DNA of 64,000 nucleotides. Origin: Rostratula benghalensis (taxonomy: Eukaryota; Chordata; Aves; Charadriiformes; Rostratulidae). Made by a program: the position numbers and the translations under genes. The notes beneath the pieces are model-generated. The model had not been told where the DNA came from and made no database searches. It was given only the letters and a program-made list of their open reading frames with translations. This document shows, piece after piece, positions 50,183-62,796 of this stretch (its first letter is position 1; each line of letters opens with the position of its first letter). The stretch spans positions 434,001-498,000 of the forward strand of contig VXAI01000159.1 in the NCBI GenBank assembly GCA_013399305.1, given 5' to 3'.

Positions 50183-50619
50183 CTAGGTTAAGTTTTTATC
50201 TCAGCTGCTAACACTAGTAGGATGATACAGGACATGGTTTATAGAGATACAGCATACTCCAGATTTCCTATATCTCTTTGTATTCTAGTTTGAGGTCTAT
50301 TAGAGCTAAAAATCAGAACAGCAACAGGCTTCTTGGTGGAGTGTGGTGAGAAATTTTGAGCTTATTTTAACCATCGAAGGAATCTTTGTGAATCCCTGCA
50401 TTTACCCATCAGGAAAAAGGACAGTCTGAGCAAATACTTCAAACAGATATGCTTTTTGCATATGGGAATTTTGTTATGAAATTTATCAGAAGCCAATTTC
50501 ATTTTTGCTTGTCAGTTCACAAACAGGGAGGTGACAATGAGCTTTGCTTTCCTTGATCAGCAATGTAGATGGTTTACCATAATGGTATTTGAAAAACCCA
50601 AACCAAACACAAATCCCAC

Positions 50620-50700
50620 ACACATCTGTGTGTGTATATTGTGTGTATATATGTACACAATATACATGTTTGTACAATGTATCTGTAGTATATATATGCA
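50620..50700. repeat. TG/TA/CA-rich imperfect inverted repeat
   Basis: The stretch runs from cacacatctgtgtgtgt to tatattgtgtgtatatatgt and then acacaatatacatg, so that tatattgtgtgt can pair with acacaatata. It is a decayed dinucleotide repeat that can form hairpins. No function is implied. Confidence 0.6.
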
Positions 50701-51584
50701 AAAAATGCTCTAAAATATTGATTCTCTTTGCAGTAAATAGACTGCCACTCTTCCCTTCCTCCACTGCCTCCCCCCCAAAAAAAAAATATTTTAAAAAAAC
50801 GAAAGGTGTATGCAAATAAAGTATAAAAGGATTAGGAAAAAAAAAGTCTTTCTTTGAGCATTATATTCTATGGAAGATATCTGATGGTGATGTGCAACTG
50901 GACTGGAAACACTCAGTAGTTTACTACTGTGCTCAATTATATTAAAGGCTACTGAACTCAAGCATCTTTAATTCAAGGACTCTTAGATGGAAAATCAGAC
51001 AAATCATAGTGACCCTAAGCTTAGATAAAGAAAGAAAAGACTGACACCATCTCACCCAAGTAAAGACTCCATTTTCTACCTGGTAAGAATACCCCTTGAG
51101 CTGGCAGGCATGCAAATGGGGGTGTGGATCAGTTATTTGGCAAGGGAAGCATCTGTATTTGCAGGTAAGAGGCAAGTTCCCCCTTTCTCAGCAGGAGGGT
51201 ATAAAAAACTGCAGGTTCCCATATACCCGAAAGAAAACTTCCTCTTGACTCTCTACTGTGTGACTGGAGAAGCAGAGACCTCCCCTGTACTCCCCAGTCT
51301 TCAGACCACTAGGAACTAGGTAATCTCCAGAGAAACTACTGTCTTCCACATAATATTGTTACCCAATCACCAATTTATCAGCATCATCCAAGCTCTCAAT
51401 TTTGAACGCACGGAAGAGAAGATGAAAAATATTATGGGTGCACTGTGGGTCCTTCTGTTTGAAGAAGCAGCGCAGCAAACAAGCAGATGGCAGCAGCAAA
51501 ACATATGAGAATTAATCCAGCATTACACAATGCTTTTCTATCAAACGTGTCTAAGTAGTTAAATAAAGAGTTCATCATCACTAC

Positions 51585-51675
51585 CCTCATTTTAAAGGTT
51601 AAGGCAAGCAATACATACAGAAATGAAAACACCTGCCCCAAGAGGCCAGTGGCAGAACTGAGAATAGAGGCAGCA
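51585..51675 (+). mobile_element. MIR-like SINE relic
   Basis: The order cattttaaaggttaaggc, then acctgccccaagaggccagt, then ggcagaactgagaatagagg fits the MIR core (cattttacagatg, then cttgcccaaggtcac, then ggcagagctgggaatagaac). The match is worn but three successive blocks agree, making this the best of the MIR-like relics here. Confidence 0.55.
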
Positions 51676-52262
51676 AGAAAATACACATCTTTACTCCCCC
51701 TTCCCTGTTCTGTTCTGAAATACATTGCTCATCCTTTGAAATAAACATGAAGCACTTGCTTGTTTCCTGCTCCTGCAAAATCTAAAGTTATTTTAAGACC
51801 ATGTTAAATACATCCTTCTTCACTCTAACTCTGCTATTAGTCTAAGTTTGATAAACAGAGAGTACAAATATTGAGTCAAAACATCAAGAATTATTTTTTC
51901 CCGGAATTGGTTATAACAACATCGCTAGCTTATATGTTATATCATTTAAATATATTTTCCAGTCGTGTGGAGATATGCTTGGATAGGGTTTCTAAGCCAC
52001 AAAACACATCTGTAATTCAAAAGAGCGTGGCACTCAGCAAGAGGATGCAAATGAGACCAAACAGAGCAACCCCGGTAGAGAAACCTCATCCACCCACAAA
52101 GATGGGTTATGCATCTCGCATTTTCCAGCCTATTTCTCTTAAACATGTTTTGCACTTCCTACTGCTAAAAATAACACTGTTACATTGGGAAAGGAGCAGT
52201 GGCAGAAACCAGTGCTCGCTGGCAAACTGCTTTCTCTCCCCCCACCCCCATTTGTCAGGGGG

Positions 52263-52331
52263 GTTTAGAAATTTTTTTTTTTTGTGGTGGTGCTGTTTGG
52301 TTTTGGGGGGTTTTGTTGGGTTTTTTTTAAA
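52263..52331. repeat. T/G-rich low-complexity tract
   Basis: T11, then gtggtggtgctgtttgg, then G6, T4 and T8 blocks. On the other strand it is an A/C-rich tract of the aaaaccccaaccaaac kind that is common in bird introns. It keeps an open frame of 176 codons from ending, which explains that frame's length. Confidence 0.75.
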
Positions 52332-55220
52332 GAGAAAAAACACTATCTGTAGCATTTCAGATATATTTAGCTTAAATACAGCTGTTAAACAGTCACACTA
52401 AATATGAAATAAGCTGAGAACAGTATTTGTATTTTTCTTGTATAAGCCTCATCAGCTCAATTCTGGTTTTAATGACACCCAGGTTAGTCAAGTGGCTCAA
52501 AGAAATCTCCCCACTGCAAAACAGTGCAAGAGTACACCATGACTTTAAAAACGTGTGAAAGCATCATGTGCATGCACCTAGGACACATGTATTCAGTGTG
52601 TTTAATGGAACATCTATTTATTGTTTAAATTACAACACTGGAAAAGCAACCAAACAATTCTCCTTTCCACCATTAAAAGAGCTGCCGTCTAAAAACCACC
52701 AGGGTTTTGCTTTTCCTCTCCTGACACCATGACAAAAGTACAGAGGACATTAGCTGCATGTTAAAAAAGCCCTTTGAAAATATTTAACCCTCAACTACGT
52801 GGAGGTTAAACACTATTACTCCTCCAGAACCTTTCACACTAGTGATCCCGCCTAGTCCAAGCATCACTCCCAAAATTAGTAAGATTGGTCTCATTCGTTA
52901 TTCATGATACAACACAGAACAGGCCTTAACAGTCACGTTTGATCTGCTTATGAAAGTACACTGCAGTTATTATTCATTAGAAGAAAGGACACATACGTAT
53001 ATATTTCTTCAGATTATGTACCTTATTTAATGTTTCCATAAAAAGCCAATATAAAAGTGATCATATATCAACATATTCATACGTATTGAAATAAACCCTA
53101 TTTTTGAAGCAAAAGTCACCAAATAGTGCCACCTGCTGCAAACTCTCCAGTACCGCCAGTCAGCCACCAGCCCCTCTTCTCCATTGCCTGAAATGCACAG
53201 AATAAAATAATACACAGCCAGACCCCTGCATTCAAAGGGGAGACTAAAGAGCTATACAGAGAAGTGAGAAACAAAGAAACAAACAAACATCATTTCACAG
53301 AGCTCTGCTGGAGTCAGAGGGATATAAATACTCCATTGTCCCAGTGTCGATCTGCTTTTGCAGTGTCTCCTGGTTCACTGAACAGGCACCAATCTGCCTA
53401 ACAAAGTCCTTATAGGAACATTGATACCTATGCTCACAGGGAAATGCCTTTAGGACTGTAATTTATGAACAGCTCATTAATAAGGGTAATATGTTACCAC
53501 TGAGATTCTAACAAGAACCCCCTACAGGTTCCAGATGAAAGGTTTTGCAGTTGAAACAACTGCACAGCTACAGCCTGTGTACCACAAAAGTCACCAGCGA
53601 TACTCTCAAGATGCTTCTAGAGAACTTAAAAACAACTAAGATGGACTCCCACCATAAACTCTAAAATAGCCAGGGTGGTAGGAAGCTTTCATTTGAGCAT
53701 TCGCATTCTGTGGTGATAAGACAAGTAATTACCTGAAGTATTTTTTAAAAAAAGTATCTGCAGAACGCACCTACAGTCTGCCCAAAAGACAATACAAATC
53801 ATTTTCTGTAAGTAGCCACAGCTCAGATGAGAGACAGAAGGATATTTTCAAAGTAATTACTTCGGAAAAAAATCTTCCTATTACTTGCACAGAATCCTGA
53901 GCACCAAGCACAACAATCCATTCACCAAAACATGACCCAGCACAGCTTAAGTTGCACACCCAGTCAGAGAGGTTTCTTCACATCCATACCAGTACAGGCC
54001 ATTTCCCCACGACACATCTGAAATGAGCCAATACATTGAAACTACCTGTTCGTTCCACATGTGAATAGGTTTAACTGTCTATTCTTAAGCAAATGGCAAA
54101 CACAAAGTTGACTGAAGCAACTGGGCTAAGATCCCATCTAACCACAACAGAGGAGCCCTCCCAGCACTTACATTTACCGTCTGGATCCTCTACCTGGGGT
54201 CAAATGTTTCTTCAGGAAGCTTTGCCATGTGCCACATCACATTTGATCACCATCTGTATGTACCTCAGAGGTGACTGAAACTGCTCAATACAAGCATGTC
54301 AGCCTGGTACCTAATGAAATGCTGTGTGAATGAATATGAATGAAAACACTATATAAATGTAAATTATTATTAACAAAACTGAGGATATTTTTGTGCTACT
54401 TCCATTGCTAATTTTTCACTCACATTTCTACATGACTTTTAATTTTGTAAAAACAGATTAAGTGCTGATTGATTTGTATTTTCTAAATCATGATGAAATT
54501 ATAGCTTAAGGTGTCATGTCACAGGTAAAACTGTTAAAAGCAACAGTAGCAGTGACAGTAATGAAAAAGTATCCATATTAATTACTTGTGCATTTATCAT
54601 GTAGGGTTTTTTTTAATATATATAAAGACACTGCTTTTCTGTGTTATGAAATAACTTCACTCAAAAAGATAGATCAGCTGAAAGTACAGGAGGGCTAGAT
54701 TCTCTTACATCCCTAAGGAGCCCTTCACACTGCCTCGCTGTGCAAAGGAACTTTAAATCAGGTAGATACTGAACTGAGGGCTGTTACAATATCCCCTGCA
54801 CAGTTATTCGTATTCTGAATAACTCAGCTCTAAGCTCTTCTATCTTTTCACTAGGTGAGATCTAAGCCTTCAGGCTTTCCATCTCTTTGCACTCTTTGCA
54901 AGCCCTACTCCTGTGGCTGAGTATAAAACTTCCCGCTGTCACAACAAAACTTTGTGTTTGCACAGAAATTTGCCTTTTCACCAACCTTCAAAAGTCTTAA
55001 CACTCTGCAATTCCTGGTAAACTATTTCCTTTGAGATTCGTGTAATGAAAAGGCTGCATTACTCATTCTGTGGGTTCAGTACTAGGCTGTTCTGGAGCAA
55101 TTAGTCTTGCTAATACTTGGCACTGACCAGCTCCTTGTATTTAAGATGATACATTATTTTTTTTTTTACACATTAATGAATTACAACTGACAACAACCTT
55201 GTTAAATCAGCTTTAGTATC

Positions 55221-55253
55221 TCATTACAGATGGATAAACTGAGGCACTGAAAC
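55221..55253 (+). mobile_element. MIR-like SINE core relic
   Basis: The words cattacagatggataaactg and aggcactgaaacag agree with the best-kept part of the MIR core (tttacagatgaggaaactgaggcacagag). Only about 30 bp match, so the call is tentative. Confidence 0.4.
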
Positions 55254-57296
55254 AGTAATGGCAGCATTCTTAACCCTGCTTGAGTGATAGGAAGCGTACA
55301 AATCCAGCTTAATGTATTTGAGGAAACAGCTACCTTCAAAAAGGGACTGAGCACATGGTTTACAGTTCAGAAACTGATATAAGTTCCTAAACACAGTGTT
55401 GCTAGGAATCCCCAAATTTGAAATGAAACCCAAGTAAAGCTCACAAATAGTGAAAGGAAACAGAGTTCCAAAATTCTAGCTTTTGGGTCATCTTGACAAG
55501 TGAAAAGTTTTGGTTTAATTTTTGCCTGCACCAGTGACCCATGATCACAAGCAGCTGTAACCAAAGAGATCTCACTTGGCAATTACCACAGCCTGCAGCA
55601 TTCTGAGGAGCACTAAAGGGTAATATCATGCAATTGATAAACATTCCCAAGACAGACCACTAGTTGTATATGAATATATGATGACGACATACACCTACAT
55701 ACATGTGTATACACAAACCCAGCAGAGAAACCATGAACTCCTTGCACTCAGCGTGTACCAACAGGACTGAAGTGGTTTTGCCTCACCCCTGCTTTATAAA
55801 ACAAATACAGAATCTCACTACTTAACATTTTTGCTCACGGTCTCACTCCCAGGATAAGTTCATTGGCACCTTCATTTTCACACTGAAATCCCCCCCAGAA
55901 GACAACAGGGCTGCTTTCTATAGTGTGTGCCAGGGAGTGAAATTGTATGGGTCTGTTGAAAATAGTGTTCATTAATTGCAAGAGCTAAGTAGACAAAACC
56001 AGCAGGTTGTACTGAAGGTAAACAGACTCTTATTATGCTGAGCAACTGGATTTCAGCAGATTAGTTCCCAATTACAACAAATTTTGCAGCCTCCAAACAA
56101 AAGTACTATTGGCAAAAATAACTCAGGAGGAGTCTCTCCTATTACATGCCCCCAAAGTCAAGAGAAAAACTGAAAGACTGACCCCTTTTTATAAAAGTAT
56201 GCCAGATACATCCAACACTGAGAACAATAAAAATCTCTGCTAAAAACTCTAAGTATTTTCACTAAGCCACCATCCATCATAGCATAAGGCACACTCCTAA
56301 ATCCTTCATCAGCACAGAGACCTAAAATCTCTACAGCTGCATGTATTCCTTATTGCCATCATCTCTGCACCAGTTCCAAGAACATCCAGTCCTAACAACA
56401 GACTACTAGATGCTACCTAGGAAAGACTTCCGGATTGATGCCATGTTATGTGTTTATGTACAACCTGGGAATAAGGTTGGCTCTAAGATATGCAGGTTGA
56501 TAACTCTGACTTCAGGATCTATCAAGTGAAAAGCATTTTACTGAAGCTTTGTAAAATCTCTTAAAATGCTATCTCCAGTTCTCATCACATATATGCAAGA
56601 ACAATTAATTTAAATGGGAATAAATTCAAATAGGACCCATTACACTGATTAGAAAAATGGAGCATCTACAAAGAGATATAACCAGCAAAATAAATTATGA
56701 GGAAAAAATCTGACTTCACAAATTATTTAGAGATAAATATCAAGGAGGAATAAAAACTGCTTAAGACAGACTAAGGTTCTACTTCAGCCATGAATACTTT
56801 TCTAACTAGTCCTGCAAGAAAACACTTTTAGAGTAACTAGTACAAGAAATCTAACATTACAATCAAGTTGAAGCTCAAAAACTTAATTAGGGAGACCGAA
56901 TGAAAAACTTAATCTTGATATTTGAAACCACATGTATCTGATGTGGCCTTTTAAAGAGAAAGCTAAAATGAAATTAGATTCCTGTTCATTTTCTTGAGAA
57001 TGACACTTAGGAATCCTCAGTCAGAATGTTACTGGGTACCTACAAAACCACAGAGAGGGCACACTTTCCCCAGTCACTGCTTGGTTTCAATTCTGTGTAA
57101 AAGAAACAGGAAGAAAACATCCTCATCCAAACAAATGGCAATTGTATGCAGCTCAAGAAAGAAGATGGGTACCAATGATTTTGCTGACAGCACGCTGCTG
57201 ATGCACATTCCTCTGGTGGCTACAGTTTAAATCATCACCAGGTTTCTTACAGATTAGATTTGCACAGACTGCTGCAGAGCTGGTTTGTCAGTTGAG

Positions 57297-57411
57297 GTTT
57301 TGGTATTGGGGTTTTTTGTTTAATTGCTTTTTATTTGTGGGTGGGGGTTGTTAGGTTTTTTGGGGGTTGCATGTGATTTTGGTTTTATTTGGGTTTTTTT
57401 GCCCGTTCTTA
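57297..57411. repeat. T/G-rich low-complexity tract with repeated G runs
   Basis: G runs of 3 to 5 alternate with T runs over about 115 bp (gggg, ggtggggg, gggggttg and ggg). The plus strand could form a quadruplex. An 82-codon open frame here is a by-product of the composition. Confidence 0.7.
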
Positions 57412-60400
57412 GTTTTGTAGTGCTGCAGTCCAGAGTGTCATCTAGTAAGTTCATTAACACACCCATTGTCAGCACAGGTTTGCTTTCTGTGTCTTATACA
57501 CATAGATACATATTTAATGTCCCTGTAAAATATTCAGTTATGTCATATGGAAACTGTATATTTAATATGTAAATATACATCTATCCATGTTCTATGGATT
57601 CCTCTCATCTAACCTTCCACTGTGCAATTGCTTGAAATCCCTAGGCAGCTAGGAGGTGTGGCCATCAGAACATTCTTCCCAATACTATGCTCTTAGTCAG
57701 CAGTCTGCTAATGAGAAGAGAGGGGTTAGGGAAGTATGCTCCCTTTTTGAGCACTCGCTGGTACAAGGTGTCCACAGTCTCGTAGGGAAATCACCTTGCA
57801 GGTAACAAAGGCAACCAGCAGGATGAGATAATTGAAGCCTTCAATCAGTGAGCTGCTTCCAGATTTCTCCTGGCAGGAAACACACAGTCTTTGTCACAAG
57901 ATCTGCCTGTTTGATTTGTTTGTGGCTGAGCTTCCTTCTCTCAGTGCTGAGGTATGATGTGAGAATAAATTTGAAATCCTGTAAATTTACAGTTGGGTAA
58001 TTGACAGCAGAGGTGCACCATCAACTGCAGTAAATTAACCATTTAAGCCATAAATCACATTTATGATTTGCACTATAAATGTAATTGTTAAAAATGTTCA
58101 TCTTAACCGTAAATAGCAGTTCAAAGAAATCAATTTAATAATGACAGATTGTTTCCAGCAAGAAATACAGTGTAAGAACAGTTTATTTTAATTGCAAACT
58201 CATATTCAGTTGATACAGATCAGTATCTCAGAGTATAGTCTTAAAAATACAAATGAACTGTTTTGGGGGTGTTTTTTTATTTTTCTGTTACAACAGCAAT
58301 ACTTACTGAACACTGATGAATGCTTTTATGTGGTCAAAGGAACTCCTTTTAAATAACAGGAGTAACTCATTTTAGTCCTGACTCCTTACACTCCTTACAC
58401 AGTAGCTTGAGAAGACATACTTAAACAGCAGTTCATCTGAAAGGCAAAAGTAAAATAATAGGAATGAAGCAGTGTTCTTTCAGCTTAGGATCTTTTAAAA
58501 GCACTAATACACAAAGTTTAATAAAATGTGTATGGAGTGATCAGTTCCTGTACCAGAGATGAAGGTGGCTCAAATGTTTAAATACTGCAATTGAATTCAC
58601 ATCGCCCCACCGCTGCCCTGCTCCCTGTCCAGGGCTGTAGATGTTCATTTTCTGCCAAGTCGTTTTTCCCCTCTATCCTCTTTGTCCCCCTGGTACTCTA
58701 ACCTCAAATCTTCTCTTTTCTTCCTCTTCCCATTTGGATTTATTTTCTCACCCTTCCCCTTTCCCTATACCAAGCTTTCTCACTTAACACCTTTATCTTT
58801 TACTCCACTTCCCTCAACCACTCCAACTCCTTTTCTTCACATTTTGTTCTCCACAACACAAGGTTTCTGTATCTTCTGAGAATAGCGATCCACATGCAGC
58901 TCACACTGCTCTGCTCTGCAGAAAGCCCCAGAAAATACACAGGGATGTCATAAGGCTCAAATCCAATACATCAGCAAATGGCTAAACCTCCTCACTACTA
59001 CATTGTTACAGGCACACAAAAAACACTCCTTGAAAAAAGTGTTACCACATCTTCAAGCTGGAAGTGTGCATACACTATACAAATAGACTAATACAGCTAC
59101 GTTACCTTCGAATTACTAGGCAGGTTTGGTATTCTCCTTCTTTGCCCAAGAGTGACCAACAAGGAAAGTGATCTTTACCTTGTGTTAAATACAGAATAGA
59201 TTGTGAAAATCTGCCTTATGTTTTCTATGTTTAGATAGCAGGTTACTCAGACGTACCATGAGATCTAGGGCTTCACTGTTTTAATCAAAACACAACTGAC
59301 TTTCTACTTGTGGTAGCTGGAGTAGTTTTTGGCAGCTAGTATTCAAGACAGCCAGAGAGATGGCAAGCTGGAATGTGCCTGCTGTAGTGGTGATTTTTAC
59401 AGCTTAACCTCCCTACTCCAGAAAATAGTGACAGCTTGCAACCACAGCTATTATTGGGGGGAAACAGCCCATGTGAATATGCCTAAATAAGCAAAAAAGG
59501 CAGGAAATTTGGGGGTATTTTTCGCTTTTTTTTTCGTTTCAGGGAGGGTGTGTGTGGTTTTGTTTTTAAAGTGCAATAATATTTTAAGTAGTGTACAAGG
59601 ACCTTTTAGAAGCACACTCTTTCAAGCAAAGTCCATGGTGAAATTTGGGGGTTTTTTTCTCCTTCAGAAAATATTTTGCCATTTTGAAAGCATGCATATA
59701 CCTTTTGATGCCATGCTGCACATTCAAGGTAGTCCTAAAAGATGGGTGTTGCAAACTAAGCTAACATTTCCTGGCTTTACTCTGCCTTCCTGCCTATTTT
59801 GTGACTGCAATGTTAATAATAAAGCAAAGTACACAGAAAAAAAATAATTCCAAACATTAGTTGTACTCCAGAAGGAAATTCAGCTACTGTTAAAAAGAAA
59901 ATTCTACATTGTATAAATTATATTTTAAAAATAAAAAACAAAACCATCATGGGACTTGTACTAAAAATTGCAAGACTTGGTAACATGGACACATCCATTC
60001 CTTCTCAGCCAGACAAGGGAGGGATTCCGAGACCTTTTGTGCCACATTCCCTCTACCATGCTAAGGAGGATCTGGCACCACTGGCCACATGCCACCTTTG
60101 CAAGAAAAGCCATCCATCAGCCCAGGCTGCTTCAGGCTCACTTACAGCCTCTGTTACTGTGCACATGAAATGAAATCCCATCAGACTACAGTGCCCAAAT
60201 TCACAGCCAAACTTACTATAAACTTTCACCTCTGCATGCAAACCATCTACGACATGGAGTTGAATCATTCTTTGGTGATAAAGCTACACCTTGATTGTGG
60301 AAGCATTACTTCCCATTTCACCAGTCAAGAGTACGTTTCAGGAGAACATGCTCACCACAATCTTATAAAGTTCAATTTGTGAGTGGGAGACAAAAAAGAA

Positions 60401-62778
60401 AAATCAGTTTTTGACAGAATAGTTCAGTTTTATCTCCCAGAGGAGCAGTTCAGGTTCTGTATTTGCCCATAGTATTCTGCCTTACAGAAATCAAAATCAA
60501 AACATCCAAGTATATTCTCTCCCCAGAGGGCATTTAAACTGATGTTTTATATATTACAGGACTCTTCTCATTCCAAAAGGAAGTCTGAAGTGCTAGGTCT
60601 GATCTGAAAGCTTCGGCATATTTTAGCACAAGTTTCATTCTAATGTTCTTCAGTGTCTCCTTTATTACAGTAATCCTAATTACTGTCAGTTTGAGATAAA
60701 GGAGGTAGACTAAAGAAGGGGCACCTTTTGGTGAGTGTTGTACACTGGAAGTATGAAATATCTTAATTTATCTTATGTTTTCTTAGGTTTATAACATCTC
60801 CTAAGAAGAAATGGAATGTTTTACCTTCTAGCGAAAGAATTACTAACCCCCTCCAACTACTAACTTTTTTTGTTTGTTTGTTTCACAAAATGTCAATACA
60901 AGTGAAAACCTAAGAGCTGCACGTTCATATAAACCAGCACATAAGCAGATTCTGGCAAGACTATATAGGACAGGCAGGTTGTTCAAGTGTACAAGGCACT
61001 AGATGTTACCAATTGTGCAACACATGGCTCCTCGTTCCTGTAGACATTTGGCACATCATCCACGTTTTTATGATAGTTAAATGGTCCTCATAAGCATGTC
61101 TGAAACAGGATTAATTTTATTTGGTTACCTTCACTCCATCCCTGTAAGGCATTGCTAATATTGCAAAAGGAACAGACACATTAATGTCTTAAAGAACATT
61201 TTTAATAACTTACCTATGGGAAAGATGCAATAGCACAAGGAATTGCATCTAGGTATCATATGTGCTAGATTAGTGTCACAAAACCCAAATCACTCCTTGT
61301 CCTTCCTTGGTGCCTTCCCTGTGTGCCTGAATTCCAGCACAAAATATTTCCCATCTAAGGCTGAGCAACTAAAAGTAGGCACACCTGGTTGAACCAGGTC
61401 ACAGGACAGCAGAGGTACCACGGTGGTAGATGTTGCCAGCAAGTCTGTCCTGTAATGACAGCTTTTTGATTTTTGAGTTCTCTAGAAATCTCTAACTTAG
61501 CTGGCTTAGAAGTTCATTCTCATGCTCCTCCACAACTAGCATCTCACATGTCAGACTGCAAGTATGTGAGGTATTGGTGCCACACAGCAAGGAGAAAGGG
61601 GGCAACTGAACCGTATACTTAAAATAATTAAGTTAACAGGTCTGATTGTCGAGTTCTCCAGTTGTGGCACCAATTTTCTTCTAATGTAGGCTTGGCCAGA
61701 GCCTAGCAAAGTTAGGTTTCAGCTGCCTCCCTACTACTCCGCAAATAATCAAGTAAATAACTATTCCTGGGATAAACCCCATCTGTACATAAATGGATAT
61801 ATAACACTTAAACAAAAACCCACCATCCAAAAGCCCACTAACCTTAATTAGGAAGTAATTCCTCCAATTTTCACATCACAGCTTTGCTTACCACACAGCT
61901 CCAGTACACCAGTGTGCAACTTGTATGCACTGAAGTACCCCCCAAAGCCACTCTGAAGTTCAACAGCCCAGGCACATGGAAATGAGATCAGCTCTTGGAT
62001 GAAAGCTTGCAACATCCTGCAGCAACAACAGGATGACTAGAGCAGGAAGTTCAAGTTGCACTTACAGACTTGATCTATAAAACCCCTCTAAGCTGGAGCA
62101 AAACGATCTGGTTGTAAGTGTATAGGTTGGAGTGTTTGGTTTGGGTTTTTTTTTTCAGGAAATAATGTCCTGATTCTATTTCTGTTCTGCATATACCGCT
62201 TATTACTCAATCCCATAGTTTCATAACATTATTAAAATGACCAATTCTGGCTGTAGACAGAATTTTTCCTTCCCTGTGGAAGAATTGATCGCTTTTTCTC
62301 TAATTTGGAGGAGAGTCCAAGTATTTATCAGAGTAATAGGAAAGGACTACATATATAGATGGATTTGCAAGACGTCAATCCCAGCAGGCTTTGGAAATTA
62401 GAAGAGCCTAATGCACCAGGAGTGATACACTTCACAATAAGGGAAGTGTCAAGCTGTGGAAAAACTATTCCAGAAGGTAGCTGTGACTTAAGTACAGAGT
62501 TCACTTCTCTTGTCACTTGATCCTCTCCTTAGAATTAAGAGCTGAACTTCCCATTTTGAAACATGTAGAGTAGCAGTTCTAAAAATCCACCACAAGAATG
62601 TTCATATTAGGAGATTTTTCTGCCTTTACAGAAGTTTAAGGGATTGTCAGAGGTCAGACAGAATTGAACATCCCTGCTGAGTCACTTCTATGAGAGACAC
62701 GCTGTGGAGTGGTGTAGGTGTACTGCACTCTACATGGTTATTGAGACAGGACCAAAAACCAAAAAGTAGTGGGGCAGG

Positions 62779-62796
62779 AAAAAAAAAAAAAAAAAA
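62779..62796. repeat. Poly-A run (A18)
   Basis: Eighteen A follow ggggcagg. No retroposon body with a transcript-like structure is seen upstream, so it is listed only as a simple repeat. Confidence 0.85.

Noticed and set aside
51871..52401. Plus-strand open frame of 176 codons, the longest in the window
   Set aside because: Its end runs through a T/G low-complexity tract that cannot easily form stops, and the front part has no known domain.
62779..62796. Poly-A tail of a processed pseudogene
   Set aside because: No coding-like sequence or target duplication is seen upstream of the A run.
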